From the NCBI RefSeq assembly GCF_021650705.1, contig NZ_CP087138.1:2666001-2730000 (forward strand): DNA of 64,000 bases. Reading direction: 5' to 3'. The notes beneath the pieces are model-generated. The model was not told the origin of the DNA, ran no database searches, and saw only the letters and a program-made list of their open reading frames with translations. The DNA comes from Pseudomonas sp. KNUC1026 (GTDB taxonomy: Bacteria; Pseudomonadota; Gammaproteobacteria; Pseudomonadales; Pseudomonadaceae). The position numbers and the translations under genes were made by a program. This document shows, in pieces, positions 35,908-45,631 of the stretch (position 1 is its first letter; each line of letters begins with the position of its first letter).

Positions 35908-36636
35908 ATGCACAGCCCATTCAAACATTGGCCTTGGCTCGTTTTGAGCCTGGCAACACCGGGCCTGGCCCAGGCCCAGTTGCTGCAGCGGCAACTGGGT
36001 GATTTCGACCTCACGCTGGGTACGACGCCCTCACGCACTATGGCTCAGGGGCTAGTCAGCCCCAGCACTGGGACTGCCGTGCATGGCGGCATGGACCTGG
36101 CGCATGACAGCGGCTTCTACGTAGGCCAGTGGGCGCCAAGCCTGGGCCTGACTGATGGCAGTACGCTGGAGCTGGATTCCTACGCCGGCTACAAACGCAG
36201 TCTCAGCCCCTCTCTGGGCTATGAAGTCGGCATGATGAACTACGCCCGCCCTCAGCTGGACAACGCCAGCAGCCATCAACTGTTCGCCGGGCTGCGCGTG
36301 CTGGGTACGCGCATCGGTGCAGCCCTTAGCGCGGCCAGTGAAACCCGTGCCAGCACGCTGTACGCCGACTTCGGCGCCCTGCCCCTGTGGGGCATCGGCC
36401 TGAGCATGAAAGTTTCTCACTACCAACTGGCAACCCCCTACTCACTCGATGGCGGCGGCCAGGTGACCGCTTACAGTGACTGGTCGATGCAACTGTCGCG
36501 GCCTTGGCGCGGTACCGACCTCAACGTCAGCTGGAGCAACTCCGACCTCAATGGCCTGGGCTGCGCAGCCTACGCCGGGCACAACCCTGAGTGCGGCGGC
36601 ACGCTCACCTTCCGAGCTGCCCGCTCGTTCTTCTGA
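35908..36636 (+). CDS. TorF family putative porin
   Basis: 242 residues from ATG 35908, with GGAG seven bases upstream. After a signal peptide (ending LAQAQ) the sequence is a run of amphipathic beta-strands rich in aromatic and Gly residues and ends in Phe, typical of an outer-membrane barrel. The layout (VHGGMDLAHDSGFYVGQWAP; LELDSYAGYKRSLSPSLGYE; a C-terminal cysteine pair near GCAAYAGHNPECGG) matches the TIGR02001/TorF group. Transported compound unknown. Confidence 0.78.
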   Translation: MHSPFKHWPWLVLSLATPGLAQAQLLQRQLGDFDLTLGTTPSRTMAQGLVSPSTGTAVHGGMDLAHDSGFYVGQWAPSLGLTDGSTLELDSYAGYKRSLSPSLGYEVGMMNYARPQLDNASSHQLFAGLRVLGTRIGAALSAASETRASTLYADFGALPLWGIGLSMKVSHYQLATPYSLDGGGQVTAYSDWSMQLSRPWRGTDLNVSWSNSDLNGLGCAAYAGHNPECGGTLTFRAARSFF

Positions 36637-36698
36637 GGGAACCCACGCGGATCCAAACGCCTCTATCGCGGTGAACCTGCCGCCCGTGAGGCCCCGCT

Positions 36699-37577
36699 AT
36701 GCTGTACGCGCTGTGCCGGACCCTGATCTGCCTGGCTGCCCTGCTGGCACTTGCCAGCTGCACCCGCCTTGACCTTGCCTACCGCAACCTCGACGTACTG
36801 ATCCCCTGGTCGCTCAGCGATTACCTGGACATGAACCGCCAGCAGAAGCGCTGGCTCAACGACCAACTCAAGGACCAGTTGCAGTGGCACTGCACCACGC
36901 AGTTGCCTGGCTACCTGCCTTGGCTTGACCGCTTGCAGGCGTTGGCGAAGGAGGGCTCGGCGAGCGACGCGCAACTGCAGGCCCTCACCCGCGATGCCGA
37001 GCAAGCCGTTCACCAGGTGGCCCAGCAGATCACGCCCTCTGCCGTGCAGCTTTTGGCAGGTTTGAGCGATGACCAGGTGGCGGCCTTGCGCCAGGCGTTC
37101 AGCGATGATCTGGCCAAACGTCGCAAGACGCTGGTCGAACCACCGCTGGCCAGGCAGATCGACGACCGCGCCGAGCGCATGCAGGACCGGCTCAAGCCCT
37201 GGATCGGGCGGCTCAATAGCGCCCAGCAGGCCCAGATACGGGAGTGGTCGGTACAGCTCGGTGAACAGAACCGCGCGTGGATGGACAACCGCGAACACTG
37301 GCAAAGCCTGCTGCTAGAGGCTCTGGCCGAACGCCACAACGCGGATTTCCCTGTCCGCGTCGCGAAATTGCTTCAGGAGCGCCGGGCCCTGTGGACAGAA
37401 GACTACCGAAACGCCTGGGCCAACACCGAGCGAGCGACACGCCAGCTGATCATCGGGCTGCTGGCCGCGAGCACCCCTGACCAGCGCGCGCAACTCATTG
37501 GTCGCCTGGAAAAACTTAGAAACGATTTCTCAGCGCTGGAATGCTTCAGATCCAGCCGCGAGGCCGATCCAGTGTGA
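36699..37577 (+). CDS. DUF6279-like lipoprotein
   Basis: 292 residues. A lipoprotein signal ends in the lipobox LASC (Cys21) and is followed by TRLDLAYRNLDVLIPWSLSD, then a long helical region. It matches a proteobacterial lipoprotein family that I recall as DUF6279. Function unknown. It lies 62 bp after the TorF-like gene. Confidence 0.75.
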   Translation: MLYALCRTLICLAALLALASCTRLDLAYRNLDVLIPWSLSDYLDMNRQQKRWLNDQLKDQLQWHCTTQLPGYLPWLDRLQALAKEGSASDAQLQALTRDAEQAVHQVAQQITPSAVQLLAGLSDDQVAALRQAFSDDLAKRRKTLVEPPLARQIDDRAERMQDRLKPWIGRLNSAQQAQIREWSVQLGEQNRAWMDNREHWQSLLLEALAERHNADFPVRVAKLLQERRALWTEDYRNAWANTERATRQLIIGLLAASTPDQRAQLIGRLEKLRNDFSALECFRSSREADPV

Positions 37578-37710
37578 ACGCCCTCGCAGGCTGGCCTTCG
37601 AATATGACCGGCCGGTCAACACCCCTTAACAACGTGATGGCACTTTGATAATCCGACTGATCCTGCACTTGGCAGACACGGAATGCAGTAACCACTCAAG
37701 GAGCGTCACC

Positions 37711-39321
37711 ATGTTACAAAATCTGAAGATCGGCCAACGGGCCACGCTTGGCTTTGCCATCCTCGCAACGCTGATGGCGGTGCTGGGGCTTTTCAGCCTC
37801 CATCAGATGGCCCAGTTGCGTGCCAGCGCCGCGGACCTGGAAGGCCACTGGATGCCCGCCATCGATGACGTCAACGAAAGCACTGCCAACGTTGCGACCA
37901 TTCGCCTTGAAGCTCTGCGCCAGACCACGACCAGAGCGCCGGAAGTGGCCGCACGCAGCAAAGCGATCGTCGATGAACAGGCGCAGGCACTCAAAGCGCG
38001 CCTGGCAGCGCACATCCCGAGCGCCGATGAACGCGCTGTCTTCGAAGCCGCCCAGCGCGCCAGCAGCCTTTACCTGGATCAGGTCGAGCAATTGCAGCGG
38101 ATGGTGCGTGACAACGACCCCAACCTTGAACGCTATCTCAATGAGACCATTGCACCCTCCGGCCGCGCACTCAATGCAGCCTTCGCAGCGCTGATGCAAT
38201 ACAACCAGGACGGGGCAGACGCTGCGACCCAGGCCGCCGACCTCCGCTACCAGCAAAGCCAATGGGTGGTGGGTTTTGCGCTCGCCACGGCGCTCGCGCT
38301 GACGGTATTGCTCGCCTGGGCACTGACCCGCAGCCTCACCGGGCCGATCGGCCAGGCCCTGCGTGCCGCCCAGCGCATTGCCGAAGGCGACCTGACCGCC
38401 ACCATCGAGCACCCCGGCCGCGACGAGGCCGCTCACCTGCTCAAGGCACTGGCCGGGATGCAGATGAACCTGCGTGCCACATTGGGCAGCATCAGCGTAT
38501 CCGCCCAGCAGTTGGCCTCCTCCGCCGAGGAAATGAGCACGGTGATGGAGCAGAGCACCCGCAGCCTGCAGGCGCAGAACGACGAAATCGACCAGGCTGC
38601 GACCGCTGTCAACCAGATGACCAGTGCGGTGGATGAGGTGGCGAGCAATGCGGTCTCGACCGCCGAGGTGTCGCGCAACTCCGACGACCAGACGCGCCAG
38701 GGCCAGAGTGAGGTAGAGCAGACCGTCGCGGCCATCGAATCGCTGGTAGGCGATGTACTCAGCGCCAGCTCCCAGGCCCAAGGCCTGGCGGGCCAGGCGC
38801 AGGATATCGGCAAGGTGCTGGAAGTGATTCGCGGCATTGCGGCGCAAACCAACCTGCTGGCACTCAATGCTGCCATCGAGGCCGCCCGCGCGGGCGAGGC
38901 CGGCCGAGGCTTCGCCGTGGTCGCCGACGAGGTGCGCTCGCTGGCCCAACGCACCCAGGACTCCACCCAGGAAATCGAGCAGATGATCGGCAGTATCCGA
39001 AGCGGTACCGATGGCACCGTCAGCGCCCTGCAGCAGAGCGCCGAACAGGCTGGGAGCACCTTGCAAAGGGCGAGTTCGGCCGGGCAATCGCTGGTACGCA
39101 TCACCGACGCCATCGGCCAGATCAAGCAGCGCAACGAGGTGATCGCCAGCGCTGCCGAAGAGCAGGCCCAGGTTGCCCGGACGGTCGATCGCAGCCTGGT
39201 GAGCATCCGAGACCTGTCCAACCAGACCGCCGCCGGTGCCACGCAAACCGCGGCAGCCAGCCAGGAACTGTCGCGCCTGGCGATAGACCTCAATACCCTG
39301 GTGACCCGCTTTACGCTCTGA
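37711..39321 (+). CDS. Methyl-accepting chemotaxis protein with 4-helix-bundle sensor
   Basis: 536 residues from ATG 37711 ([15 protein letters not shown]). Membrane helix at about 12-30, a periplasmic all-helical sensor (about 33-188, compatible with 4HB_MCP_1), second membrane helix at about 190-212, HAMP, then the cytoplasmic signalling hairpin with tip [21 protein letters not shown] weak sigma-28-like pair (TTAA 37626, TTTGATAA 37644) lies upstream. No pentapeptide tether for CheR is visible at the C-terminus. The following gene encodes a NIT-domain protein, so nitrate or nitrite signalling is possible but unproven. Confidence 0.9.
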   Translation: MLQNLKIGQRATLGFAILATLMAVLGLFSLHQMAQLRASAADLEGHWMPAIDDVNESTANVATIRLEALRQTTTRAPEVAARSKAIVDEQAQALKARLAAHIPSADERAVFEAAQRASSLYLDQVEQLQRMVRDNDPNLERYLNETIAPSGRALNAAFAALMQYNQDGADAATQAADLRYQQSQWVVGFALATALALTVLLAWALTRSLTGPIGQALRAAQRIAEGDLTATIEHPGRDEAAHLLKALAGMQMNLRATLGSISVSAQQLASSAEEMSTVMEQSTRSLQAQNDEIDQAATAVNQMTSAVDEVASNAVSTAEVSRNSDDQTRQGQSEVEQTVAAIESLVGDVLSASSQAQGLAGQAQDIGKVLEVIRGIAAQTNLLALNAAIEAARAGEAGRGFAVVADEVRSLAQRTQDSTQEIEQMIGSIRSGTDGTVSALQQSAEQAGSTLQRASSAGQSLVRITDAIGQIKQRNEVIASAAEEQAQVARTVDRSLVSIRDLSNQTAAGATQTAAASQELSRLAIDLNTLVTRFTL

Positions 39322-39397
39322 CGCGCCACTGTACGAGCCGTGCGGCATTAGGCACACTGGCCGCGCGGCTTTAACACCACTGGCCTGCGGAGCCCTC

Positions 39398-40519
39398 ATG
39401 CCTGATCGACACATGCCCCCTGCTCTGGTTTTCATGCTCGCTGCCCGGCGCATGGAACTGGGCAGCCTGGAGGGCCTGGCCCTGACCTGCGAGCTGGCAA
39501 CCCGCATTTGCCAACTGGTGCATGCCCTGCAGCGCGAACGGGGCTATTCGAACCTCTATCTGGGCAAGCCAGACCACGTTCATCTCAATCAATTGCAGCG
39601 CCTGAGCGAAGATGCCCAGCTCATCGAGCAGGCCGTTTGTGCCCGTTTCGAGGCCATGGTGCTGGACACCACCGGCGCTGTAGACCGCGTCCGCCTTTAC
39701 AACCGCATTGCCTATGTGCTGCTTTGCTTGCAGGAATTGCCCGGGCTGCGCCGGCGCATCCGCGAGCGTGCGCTGACGCCGCAGGACGCGGTAGCCGGGT
39801 TGGTGCGGCTGATCGAAGGCCTGCTGGCGGTGGTGTTCGAGGCTGCCGGCAGTGCCAGCGACCCGGCGATCACCCGCCAGTTGGTGGCGCTTTACAATTT
39901 CATGCAGGGCAAGGAGCTCGCTAGCCAGGAGCGGGCTGTGGGCGTTGCCGGGTTCATCGCCGGCTGGTTCGATGAGCCCCTGCACGCGCGCATGGAACAG
40001 CTCGGCCATGCACAGAGCAAGTGTTTCGACACGTTCGCCCAATTCGCCCCCGAGCGTGGCGTCGAACTCTGGCAAGCGCAGGAAACCGGTGAAGCCACCG
40101 AACAGTTCCAGGCCCTGCGCGGCCTGGCGCTCAAATCCACGGAGCAGTCACAGGTGGATGCCGGCCTTTCGGAGTTATGGTTCGACCTCTGCACACAGCG
40201 GCTCGACACACTTCACGGTATTGAACAGTGGCTCACCCAAGCGCTGTTGAACCTGTGCCAGCGCAGCATCGCCGCGGCCCGCAGCGACCTTGAGAACCAC
40301 CGCCTGCTGCTCAGCCGGCTGGCGGCCCTCGACAGCGCCGAGCCACTGGCGGCCAGCCTTCCCTCTTCGCCACCGGGCAGTTCGCTCAGCGACGCGCTGA
40401 CACCGGGGCGTTCGGTGCTCGACCTGCTGCACGCCCAGGCACTTCGCCTGGCGAAGGTCGACGATGAGCTTGAAAAGGCCCGCGACGCGCTCGACGTGCC
40501 GCGCCAGGCACGCAGCTGA
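39398..40519 (+). CDS. NIT (nitrate/nitrite-sensing) domain protein lacking an ANTAR domain
   Basis: 373 residues, all-helical. The motif LVHALQRERGYSNLYLG near residue 40 and the arrangement of the first 300 residues match the NIT sensor domain of NasR-type nitrate regulators. Those proteins usually continue through a short coiled linker into an RNA-binding ANTAR domain. Here the linker is present (SVLDLLHAQALRLAKVDDEL) but the protein ends about 20 residues later, and no ANTAR sequence follows in any frame. It follows the chemoreceptor gene by 76 bp and may act with it. Confidence 0.75.
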   Translation: MPDRHMPPALVFMLAARRMELGSLEGLALTCELATRICQLVHALQRERGYSNLYLGKPDHVHLNQLQRLSEDAQLIEQAVCARFEAMVLDTTGAVDRVRLYNRIAYVLLCLQELPGLRRRIRERALTPQDAVAGLVRLIEGLLAVVFEAAGSASDPAITRQLVALYNFMQGKELASQERAVGVAGFIAGWFDEPLHARMEQLGHAQSKCFDTFAQFAPERGVELWQAQETGEATEQFQALRGLALKSTEQSQVDAGLSELWFDLCTQRLDTLHGIEQWLTQALLNLCQRSIAAARSDLENHRLLLSRLAALDSAEPLAASLPSSPPGSSLSDALTPGRSVLDLLHAQALRLAKVDDELEKARDALDVPRQARS

Positions 40520-40526
40520 AAAGGGC

Positions 40527-41060
40527 TCAACGCACTCGCCACACCGCCGGTCGCAAGGCCGGGCGGTGGTATTGCCCGGTGTTGAGGGTCAGGCACCAGG
40601 CCTGAGCCTGGGCAGGAAGGTCCAGCCCGCAGGGCCGGCCAATCGGTGCAAAGCCCAATGCCGTGTGCAACGGCTGATCGTGTTCCTGGCCGTGAGGCAG
40701 AGTCACGTACAACGCCAGGTAGCCGGCGTCGGCCAATGCCTGAATCAACGCTTTGTAAAGAGCCGCCGCGTGCTTTTGCTGGGCGGGCCCGGGCAGCACA
40801 TGCACGTGCACATCCACCGACCACCGCAGCCCAAGCCCGGCATGGTGCGCGCTGGCCCAGGCAAGGCCTGCCAGACCGCCGTCGGCCTCTGCCAACAGAA
40901 ACGGATAGCGGCCCACCGTCGCTTCGATCAGAGCGCCGGTGCCGATTTCGCTGTGAGGGGTCTCAAGCGCCAGCGCTATTTCGCTGCCAGGGTAGCCCAG
41001 CACTTGCCAGGCCGCCGCACTGTCGGCCACGCACGCCGGCCGTATCGCACAAAAAGTCAT
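40527..41060 (-). CDS. GNAT family N-acetyltransferase (phosphinothricin acetyltransferase-like)
   Basis: 177 residues from ATG 41060, with GGAG eight bases upstream. It has IEATVGRYPFLLAEADGGLA GLA-type strands, SVDVHVHVLPGPAQQKHAAA in the acetyl-CoA region and HTALGFAPIGRPCGLDL at the end, as in the Pat/MnaT subgroup. Substrate (phosphinothricin, methionine derivatives or other amines) cannot be read. Converges with the NIT gene at a 7-bp gap. Confidence 0.82.
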   Translation of the reverse strand: MTFCAIRPACVADSAAAWQVLGYPGSEIALALETPHSEIGTGALIEATVGRYPFLLAEADGGLAGLAWASAHHAGLGLRWSVDVHVHVLPGPAQQKHAAALYKALIQALADAGYLALYVTLPHGQEHDQPLHTALGFAPIGRPCGLDLPAQAQAWCLTLNTGQYHRPALRPAVWRVR

Positions 41061-41225
41061 ACCGAGAACTCCGCCTTGAAGCATGGCGCGGGCCGTCCTG
41101 GGCATGCCGCTGAATGCTGGTGAATCGAGTGTGATACCAGGTTCGAGGGTGGAACAACCCTGAGCGGATGTTCGGCACTGACCTGGATCAAAAGTGCGGC
41201 AGCGGCTTCCACTGAGCAATGGCAA

Positions 41226-41241
41226 TGTGATGGCCGTCACA
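41226..41241. promoter_or_regulatory. CRP/Vfr-like palindrome upstream of glcD
   Basis: TGTGA-TGGCCG-TCACA is a perfect match to the CRP consensus TGTGA-N6-TCACA. It is centred about 90 bp before the glcD start. Control of glycolate oxidation by a cAMP-CRP/Vfr-type protein is plausible; it could also be the operator of another symmetrical dimer. Confidence 0.55.
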
Positions 41242-41323
41242 TCATCAGTGGACAAGTGCCCGTACCGCGACCATCTTCAAACGCATAACGACAAAAACCC
41301 TGAAGCATCCAAGGCAGGTTTCG

Positions 41324-42823
41324 ATGAACATCCTGCACGACCCCGCACTTGACGGCCCCTTGCCCAAGGTCGACCGCCCTCGCTTGCTCCGGGCGCTGCG
41401 CCAGGCATGCCCCGGCATGGCGATGCTCACCGAGCCCGAGGAGCTTGCGCCCTACGAGTGCGACGGGCTGCCGGCCTACCGCACCATCCCGCTGCTGGCA
41501 GCCCTGCCCGACCAGATCGGGCAGGTCCAGGCCTTGTTGCGCACCTGCCATGCTCAAGGCGTTCCGGTAGTTGCACGGGGCGCTGGCACCGGGTTGTCGG
41601 GCGGGGCTCTGCCCTTGGCTGAAGGCGTGCTGCTGGTGATGGCGCGCTTCAACCACATTCTTGAACTGAACCCCGCCAGCCGCCGCGCCCGGGTACAGCC
41701 TGGGGTACGCAACGCTGCCATTTCCCAGGCGGCGGCGCCTTACGGGCTGTACTACGCGCCCGACCCATCGTCGCAGATCGCCTGCTCGATCGGCGGCAAC
41801 GTGGCCGAGAACGCGGGCGGCGTGCACTGCCTCAAATATGGGCTCACCGTGCACAACGTCACGCAGGTGCGGATGCTGACCATGGCCGGCGAGCCGCTGA
41901 CCCTGGGCAGCGAGGCACTCGATGCGCCGGGCCTGGACCTGCTGGCGCTGTTCACCGGCTCCGAAGGCCTGCTCGGCGTGATCACTGAAGTGACCGTCAA
42001 GCTGCTGCCCAGGCCGCCGCTGGCGCGGGTATTGCTCGCCAGTTTCGAAACGGTCGAGCAGGCTGCCGAGGCTGTAGGCGCGATCATCGGCGCCGGGATT
42101 ATCCCGGCAGGGCTTGAGATGATGGACAACCTGGCGATCCGCGCTGCTGAGGACTTCATCCAGGCCGGTTACCCGGTGCAGGCCCAGGCGATTCTGCTGT
42201 GCGAGCTCGACGGCGTGCCCAGCGACGTCGACGAAGATTGCGCACAGGTTGCCCAGTTGCTGCGCGAAGCCGGCGCGCAGCAGGTGCGCCAGGCCCGCGA
42301 CGAAGCCGAGCGCCTGAAGTTCTGGGCCGGGCGCAAGAACGCCTTCCCCGCCGTGGGCCGGCTGGCACCTGATTACTACTGCATGGACGGCACCATCCCC
42401 CGCCGCGCGCTTGCTCAGGTGCTGCGAGGCATTGCGCAACTGGCCGACGAACACCAACTACAAGTGGCCAATGTGTTCCATGCAGGGGACGGCAACATGC
42501 ATCCATTGATCCTGTTCGACGCCGACGAGCCGGGGGAGCTGCAGCGCGCCGAAGCCTTGGGCGGCAAGATCCTCGAGCTGTGCGTGGCCGTCGGCGGGAC
42601 CATCACCGGCGAACATGGCGTGGGCCGCGAGAAGATCAACCAGATGTGCGCGCAATTCAACGCGGCGGAGATTGCATTGATGCACCGGGTCAAGGCCGCG
42701 TTCGACCCCGAAGGGCTGCTCAACCCCGGTAAAAACGTGCCTACGTTGCAGCGCTGCGCGGAATTCGGCGCTCAGCATGTGCACCATGGGCAGTTGCCCT
42801 TCCCTGACCTGGAGCGCTTCTGA
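41324..42823 (+). CDS. glcD: Glycolate oxidase FAD-binding subunit GlcD
   Basis: 499 residues. An FAD-binding PCMH domain (ARGAGTGLSGGALPLAEGVL; SIGGNVAENAGGVHCLKYGL) is followed by the FAD-linked oxidase C-terminal domain with HAGDGNMHPLILFD and GTITGEHGVGREK. It oxidises glycolate to glyoxylate with GlcE and GlcF. Its stop overlaps the glcE ATG (TGATG). No glcC-type regulator gene adjoins the operon. Confidence 0.95.
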   Translation: MNILHDPALDGPLPKVDRPRLLRALRQACPGMAMLTEPEELAPYECDGLPAYRTIPLLAALPDQIGQVQALLRTCHAQGVPVVARGAGTGLSGGALPLAEGVLLVMARFNHILELNPASRRARVQPGVRNAAISQAAAPYGLYYAPDPSSQIACSIGGNVAENAGGVHCLKYGLTVHNVTQVRMLTMAGEPLTLGSEALDAPGLDLLALFTGSEGLLGVITEVTVKLLPRPPLARVLLASFETVEQAAEAVGAIIGAGIIPAGLEMMDNLAIRAAEDFIQAGYPVQAQAILLCELDGVPSDVDEDCAQVAQLLREAGAQQVRQARDEAERLKFWAGRKNAFPAVGRLAPDYYCMDGTIPRRALAQVLRGIAQLADEHQLQVANVFHAGDGNMHPLILFDADEPGELQRAEALGGKILELCVAVGGTITGEHGVGREKINQMCAQFNAAEIALMHRVKAAFDPEGLLNPGKNVPTLQRCAEFGAQHVHHGQLPFPDLERF

Positions 42824-43877
42824 TGATCGGCCAGAACGCCAGCGCACAGTGGTGCGAGCAGGTGCGAGCTGCCCGCGCCGACGCCAGCACCCTGCTGATC
42901 CAGGGCAGTGGCAGCAAGCGCTTCCTGGGCCCAGGCCCCACACCGCCAGGGCATGTGCTGGATACGCGCAGCCATCACGGCATCGTGCACTACGACCCGA
43001 CCGAATTGGTGCTCACCGCCCGCGCGGGTACACCACTGCGAGTGATCGAGGCGGCGCTTGCCGAGCATCGCCAAATGCTCGCGTTCGAGCCGCCACACCT
43101 GGGGCCGGAGGCGACGCTGGGGGTGCGGTCGCCAGCGGCCTGGCCGGCCCGCGCAGGCCCTGGGCCGGCTCGGTGCGTGATTTCGTGTTGGGGTGCCGGC
43201 TGGTCAGCGCCGAGGCTGAGCTGCTGCGCTTCGGTGGCCAGGTGATGAAGAACGTTGCCGGCTACGACCTCTCGCGGCTGATGGCTGGCAGCTTCGGTTG
43301 CCTTGCGGTGATAGCCGAGGTGTCGCTCAAAGTGCTGCCGGTACCGCGCGCGCAGCGCAGCCTGAGCTTGGCCTTTGATGCCGGCCAGGCCCTGCGTCAG
43401 CTCGCGGAGTGGGGCCAGCAGCCGTTGCCGATCAGCGCTGCCTGCCATGACGGCGAGCAGTTGCACCTGCGCCTGGAGGGTGGTGAAGCCTCGGTGGCTG
43501 AGGCTGCCCGCCGCTTGGGCGGCCAACCGCTGAACGATGACTACTGGCTGGAACTCAACGAACAGCGCCACGCTTTCTTCAAGAGCGGGCCCGTGTGGCG
43601 GCTATCGTTGCCGCCAGGCAGCCCGGCGCTCGACCTGCCGGGGAAACAATGGCTGGACTGGGGCGGTTGCCAACGCTGGTTGCGCAGCGACGCGCCGGCG
43701 CGAAGCATTGTGCAAGCGGCGCTCGATGCCGGCGGGCATGCCCGGCCCTGGCGCACGGTCGATTGCGCGGTGCTGCCCATGCTGCCGCCCGCCCTGCTGC
43801 CGCTGCATCAGCGCCTCAAGGCGGCATTCGACCCGCACGGGCTGTTCAATCCCGGCTGGCTGCACCCGGAGCTCTGA
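42823..43877 (+). CDS. glcE: Glycolate oxidase subunit GlcE (apparent frameshift)
   Basis: Second FAD-binding subunit. From ATG 42823 the frame reads LLIQGSGSKRFLGPGP and LAFEPPHLGPEATLG, then breaks at the G5 run 43119-43123. One more G gives GGAVASGLAGPRRPWAGSVR, and the rest (VMKNVAGYDLSRLMAGSFGC) continues to 43877. Repaired length is 351 residues, normal for GlcE. The lack of any other defect in the operon argues for a consensus error. Confidence 0.9.
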
Positions 43878-43879
43878 CC

Positions 43880-45118
43880 ATGCAAACCCGACTCAGCGAA
43901 CAGGCACGCCAGGCGCCCAGAGCCCAGGAGGCCGAAAGCATCTTGCGCACCTGCGTGCATTGCGGCTTCTGCAATGCCACCTGCCCCACTTACCAACTGC
44001 TGGGTGACGAGCTCGACGGGCCGCGCGGGCGCATCTACCAGATCAAGCAACTGCTCGAAGGCCACCCCGCCAGCGCCATCACCCAACAGCATCTGGACCG
44101 CTGCCTGGGCTGCCGCAATTGCGAAACGACCTGCCCCTCCGGCGTGCAGTATCACCACCTGCTGGACATCGGCCGAGCGGCGCTCGAGCAGGCGCTGCCC
44201 AGGCCCGCCCAAGGGCGCTGGCTGCGCTGGGGCCTGCGCCAGCTGGCTGAGCATCCACACCTGTTTCGCCTGGCCCTTGGCATCGCAAGAGCGCTCGAAA
44301 AACTGCTGCCCGGCCGGTTGGGCGCCAGGCTGCCCGCTCCCGTGCCCGCCCCCGGTACACGCCCTCCCCGTCAGCACTCAAGGCACGTGCTCATGCTCGA
44401 AGGTTGCGTGCAGCCGGGGCTCTCACCCAATACCAACGCGGCAGCGGCGAGGGTGCTCGACCGCCTGGGTATCAGCGTCGAGCCTGCGCCCGGTGCGCGC
44501 TGTTGTGGAGCCTTGGCCTATCACCTCGATGCGCAGGCCCGAGGCCTGGAGCAGGCGCGGGCCAACATCGATGCCTGGTGGCCAGCGCTTGAAAGCGGCG
44601 CCGAAGCCATCGTGCAGACGGCCAGCGGTTGTGGTGCCTTCATCAAGGACTACGCACACCTGCTGGCAGGCGACGCGGCCTATGCAGCCAAGGCCCGCGT
44701 GGTCAGCGAACGGGCGCTGGACCTGGCCGAGATACTGGCGCGCGAGCCTCTCGAAAGCACCCTGCCCCCATTGCCCGCCACCCGCCTTGCGTTTCACTGC
44801 CCCTGTACGCTGCAGCATGGTCAGGCGCTGGGAGGCGTTACTGAAACCCTGCTGCGCCGGCTGGGTTTCACGCTCACCGACGTTGCGGATGCGCACCTTT
44901 GCTGCGGTTCGGCCGGTACCTATTCGATCACCCAGCCCGCCCTGGCCAGAGCGCTGCGCGATCGTAAGCTCGATGCGCTGGAAAGCGGGCAGCCATCAGT
45001 GATCGCCACCGCCAACATAGGCTGCCAGAATCACCTCGCTGGCGCCGGGCGCACACCGGTGCGGCATTGGGTTGAATTATTGGACCTAGCCCTGTCCTCG
45101 CCTATCAAGGAGCATTGA
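43880..45118 (+). CDS. glcF: Glycolate oxidase iron-sulfur subunit GlcF
   Basis: 412 residues from ATG 43880. Two 4Fe-4S ferredoxin motifs are clear: Cys25/28/31/35 (CVHCGFCNATCP) and Cys75/78/81/85 (CLGCRNCETTCP). Two CCG domains follow (GARCCGALAYH and AHLCCGSAGTY). It passes electrons from GlcD/E to the membrane quinone pool. The stop is followed directly by the glcG ATG. Confidence 0.95.
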   Translation: MQTRLSEQARQAPRAQEAESILRTCVHCGFCNATCPTYQLLGDELDGPRGRIYQIKQLLEGHPASAITQQHLDRCLGCRNCETTCPSGVQYHHLLDIGRAALEQALPRPAQGRWLRWGLRQLAEHPHLFRLALGIARALEKLLPGRLGARLPAPVPAPGTRPPRQHSRHVLMLEGCVQPGLSPNTNAAAARVLDRLGISVEPAPGARCCGALAYHLDAQARGLEQARANIDAWWPALESGAEAIVQTASGCGAFIKDYAHLLAGDAAYAAKARVVSERALDLAEILAREPLESTLPPLPATRLAFHCPCTLQHGQALGGVTETLLRRLGFTLTDVADAHLCCGSAGTYSITQPALARALRDRKLDALESGQPSVIATANIGCQNHLAGAGRTPVRHWVELLDLALSSPIKEH

Positions 45119-45520
45119 ATGCAGACCAAGCACATCCTCGGCCACGCCGAAGCCACACGCATCCTCGCCGCCGCCCGGGCCCATGCCCAGGCGCACCAGT
45201 GGGCAGTGAGCATCGCGGTGGTCGATGACGGCGGGCACCTGCTGGCACTGGAGCGCCTGGACGGCGCTGCCGCCAGCACGGCCTACCTGTGCACCGAAAA
45301 AGCCCGCTCCACAGCGCTTACACGTCGCGAATCCGGTGATCTGGAAAACATCGTCAAGAACGGGCGCGTTTCATTTCTTTGCGCCCCGCTGCTCACGCCC
45401 CTCGAAGGGGCCGTGCCGGTGGTTCATGAGGGCCAGGTGATCGGCGCTGTAGGCGTTTCCGGCGTGAGGTCCAGCGACGACGCCGAGATCGCACGTGCCG
45501 GCGTGGCCGCCTTGGGCTGA
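45119..45520 (+). CDS. glcG: GlcG/HbpS family heme-binding-like protein
   Basis: 133 residues with the family features AVSIAVVDDGGHLLALERLD, TAYLCTEKARSTAL and GAVPVVHEGQVIGAVGVSGV. It is the usual last gene of glc operons. Its role in glycolate use is not defined; relatives bind heme. Confidence 0.9.
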   Translation: MQTKHILGHAEATRILAAARAHAQAHQWAVSIAVVDDGGHLLALERLDGAAASTAYLCTEKARSTALTRRESGDLENIVKNGRVSFLCAPLLTPLEGAVPVVHEGQVIGAVGVSGVRSSDDAEIARAGVAALG

Positions 45521-45631
45521 ACGAGGTGGCCGGCGGTCGGGCCGACGAGCGAGTACGCGCAGAACTAGTGGCATCATGATACTGTCTGAGTTGATATCAT
45601 TTAGACATCACTTGTGACAAAGGTAATCACC

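Noticed and set aside
37626..37651. Sigma-28 promoter upstream of the chemoreceptor
   Set aside because: TTAA and TTTGATAA are present, but the spacing is one base short and only part of the -10 matches; too weak to list as a feature.
37714..39507. 597-codon minus-strand frame opposite the chemoreceptor
   Set aside because: Antisense of the regular heptad codon pattern of the chemoreceptor; composition is not protein-like.
41237..42457. 406-codon minus-strand frame opposite glcD
   Set aside because: Shadow of glcD; His/Arg/Gln-rich with no motif.
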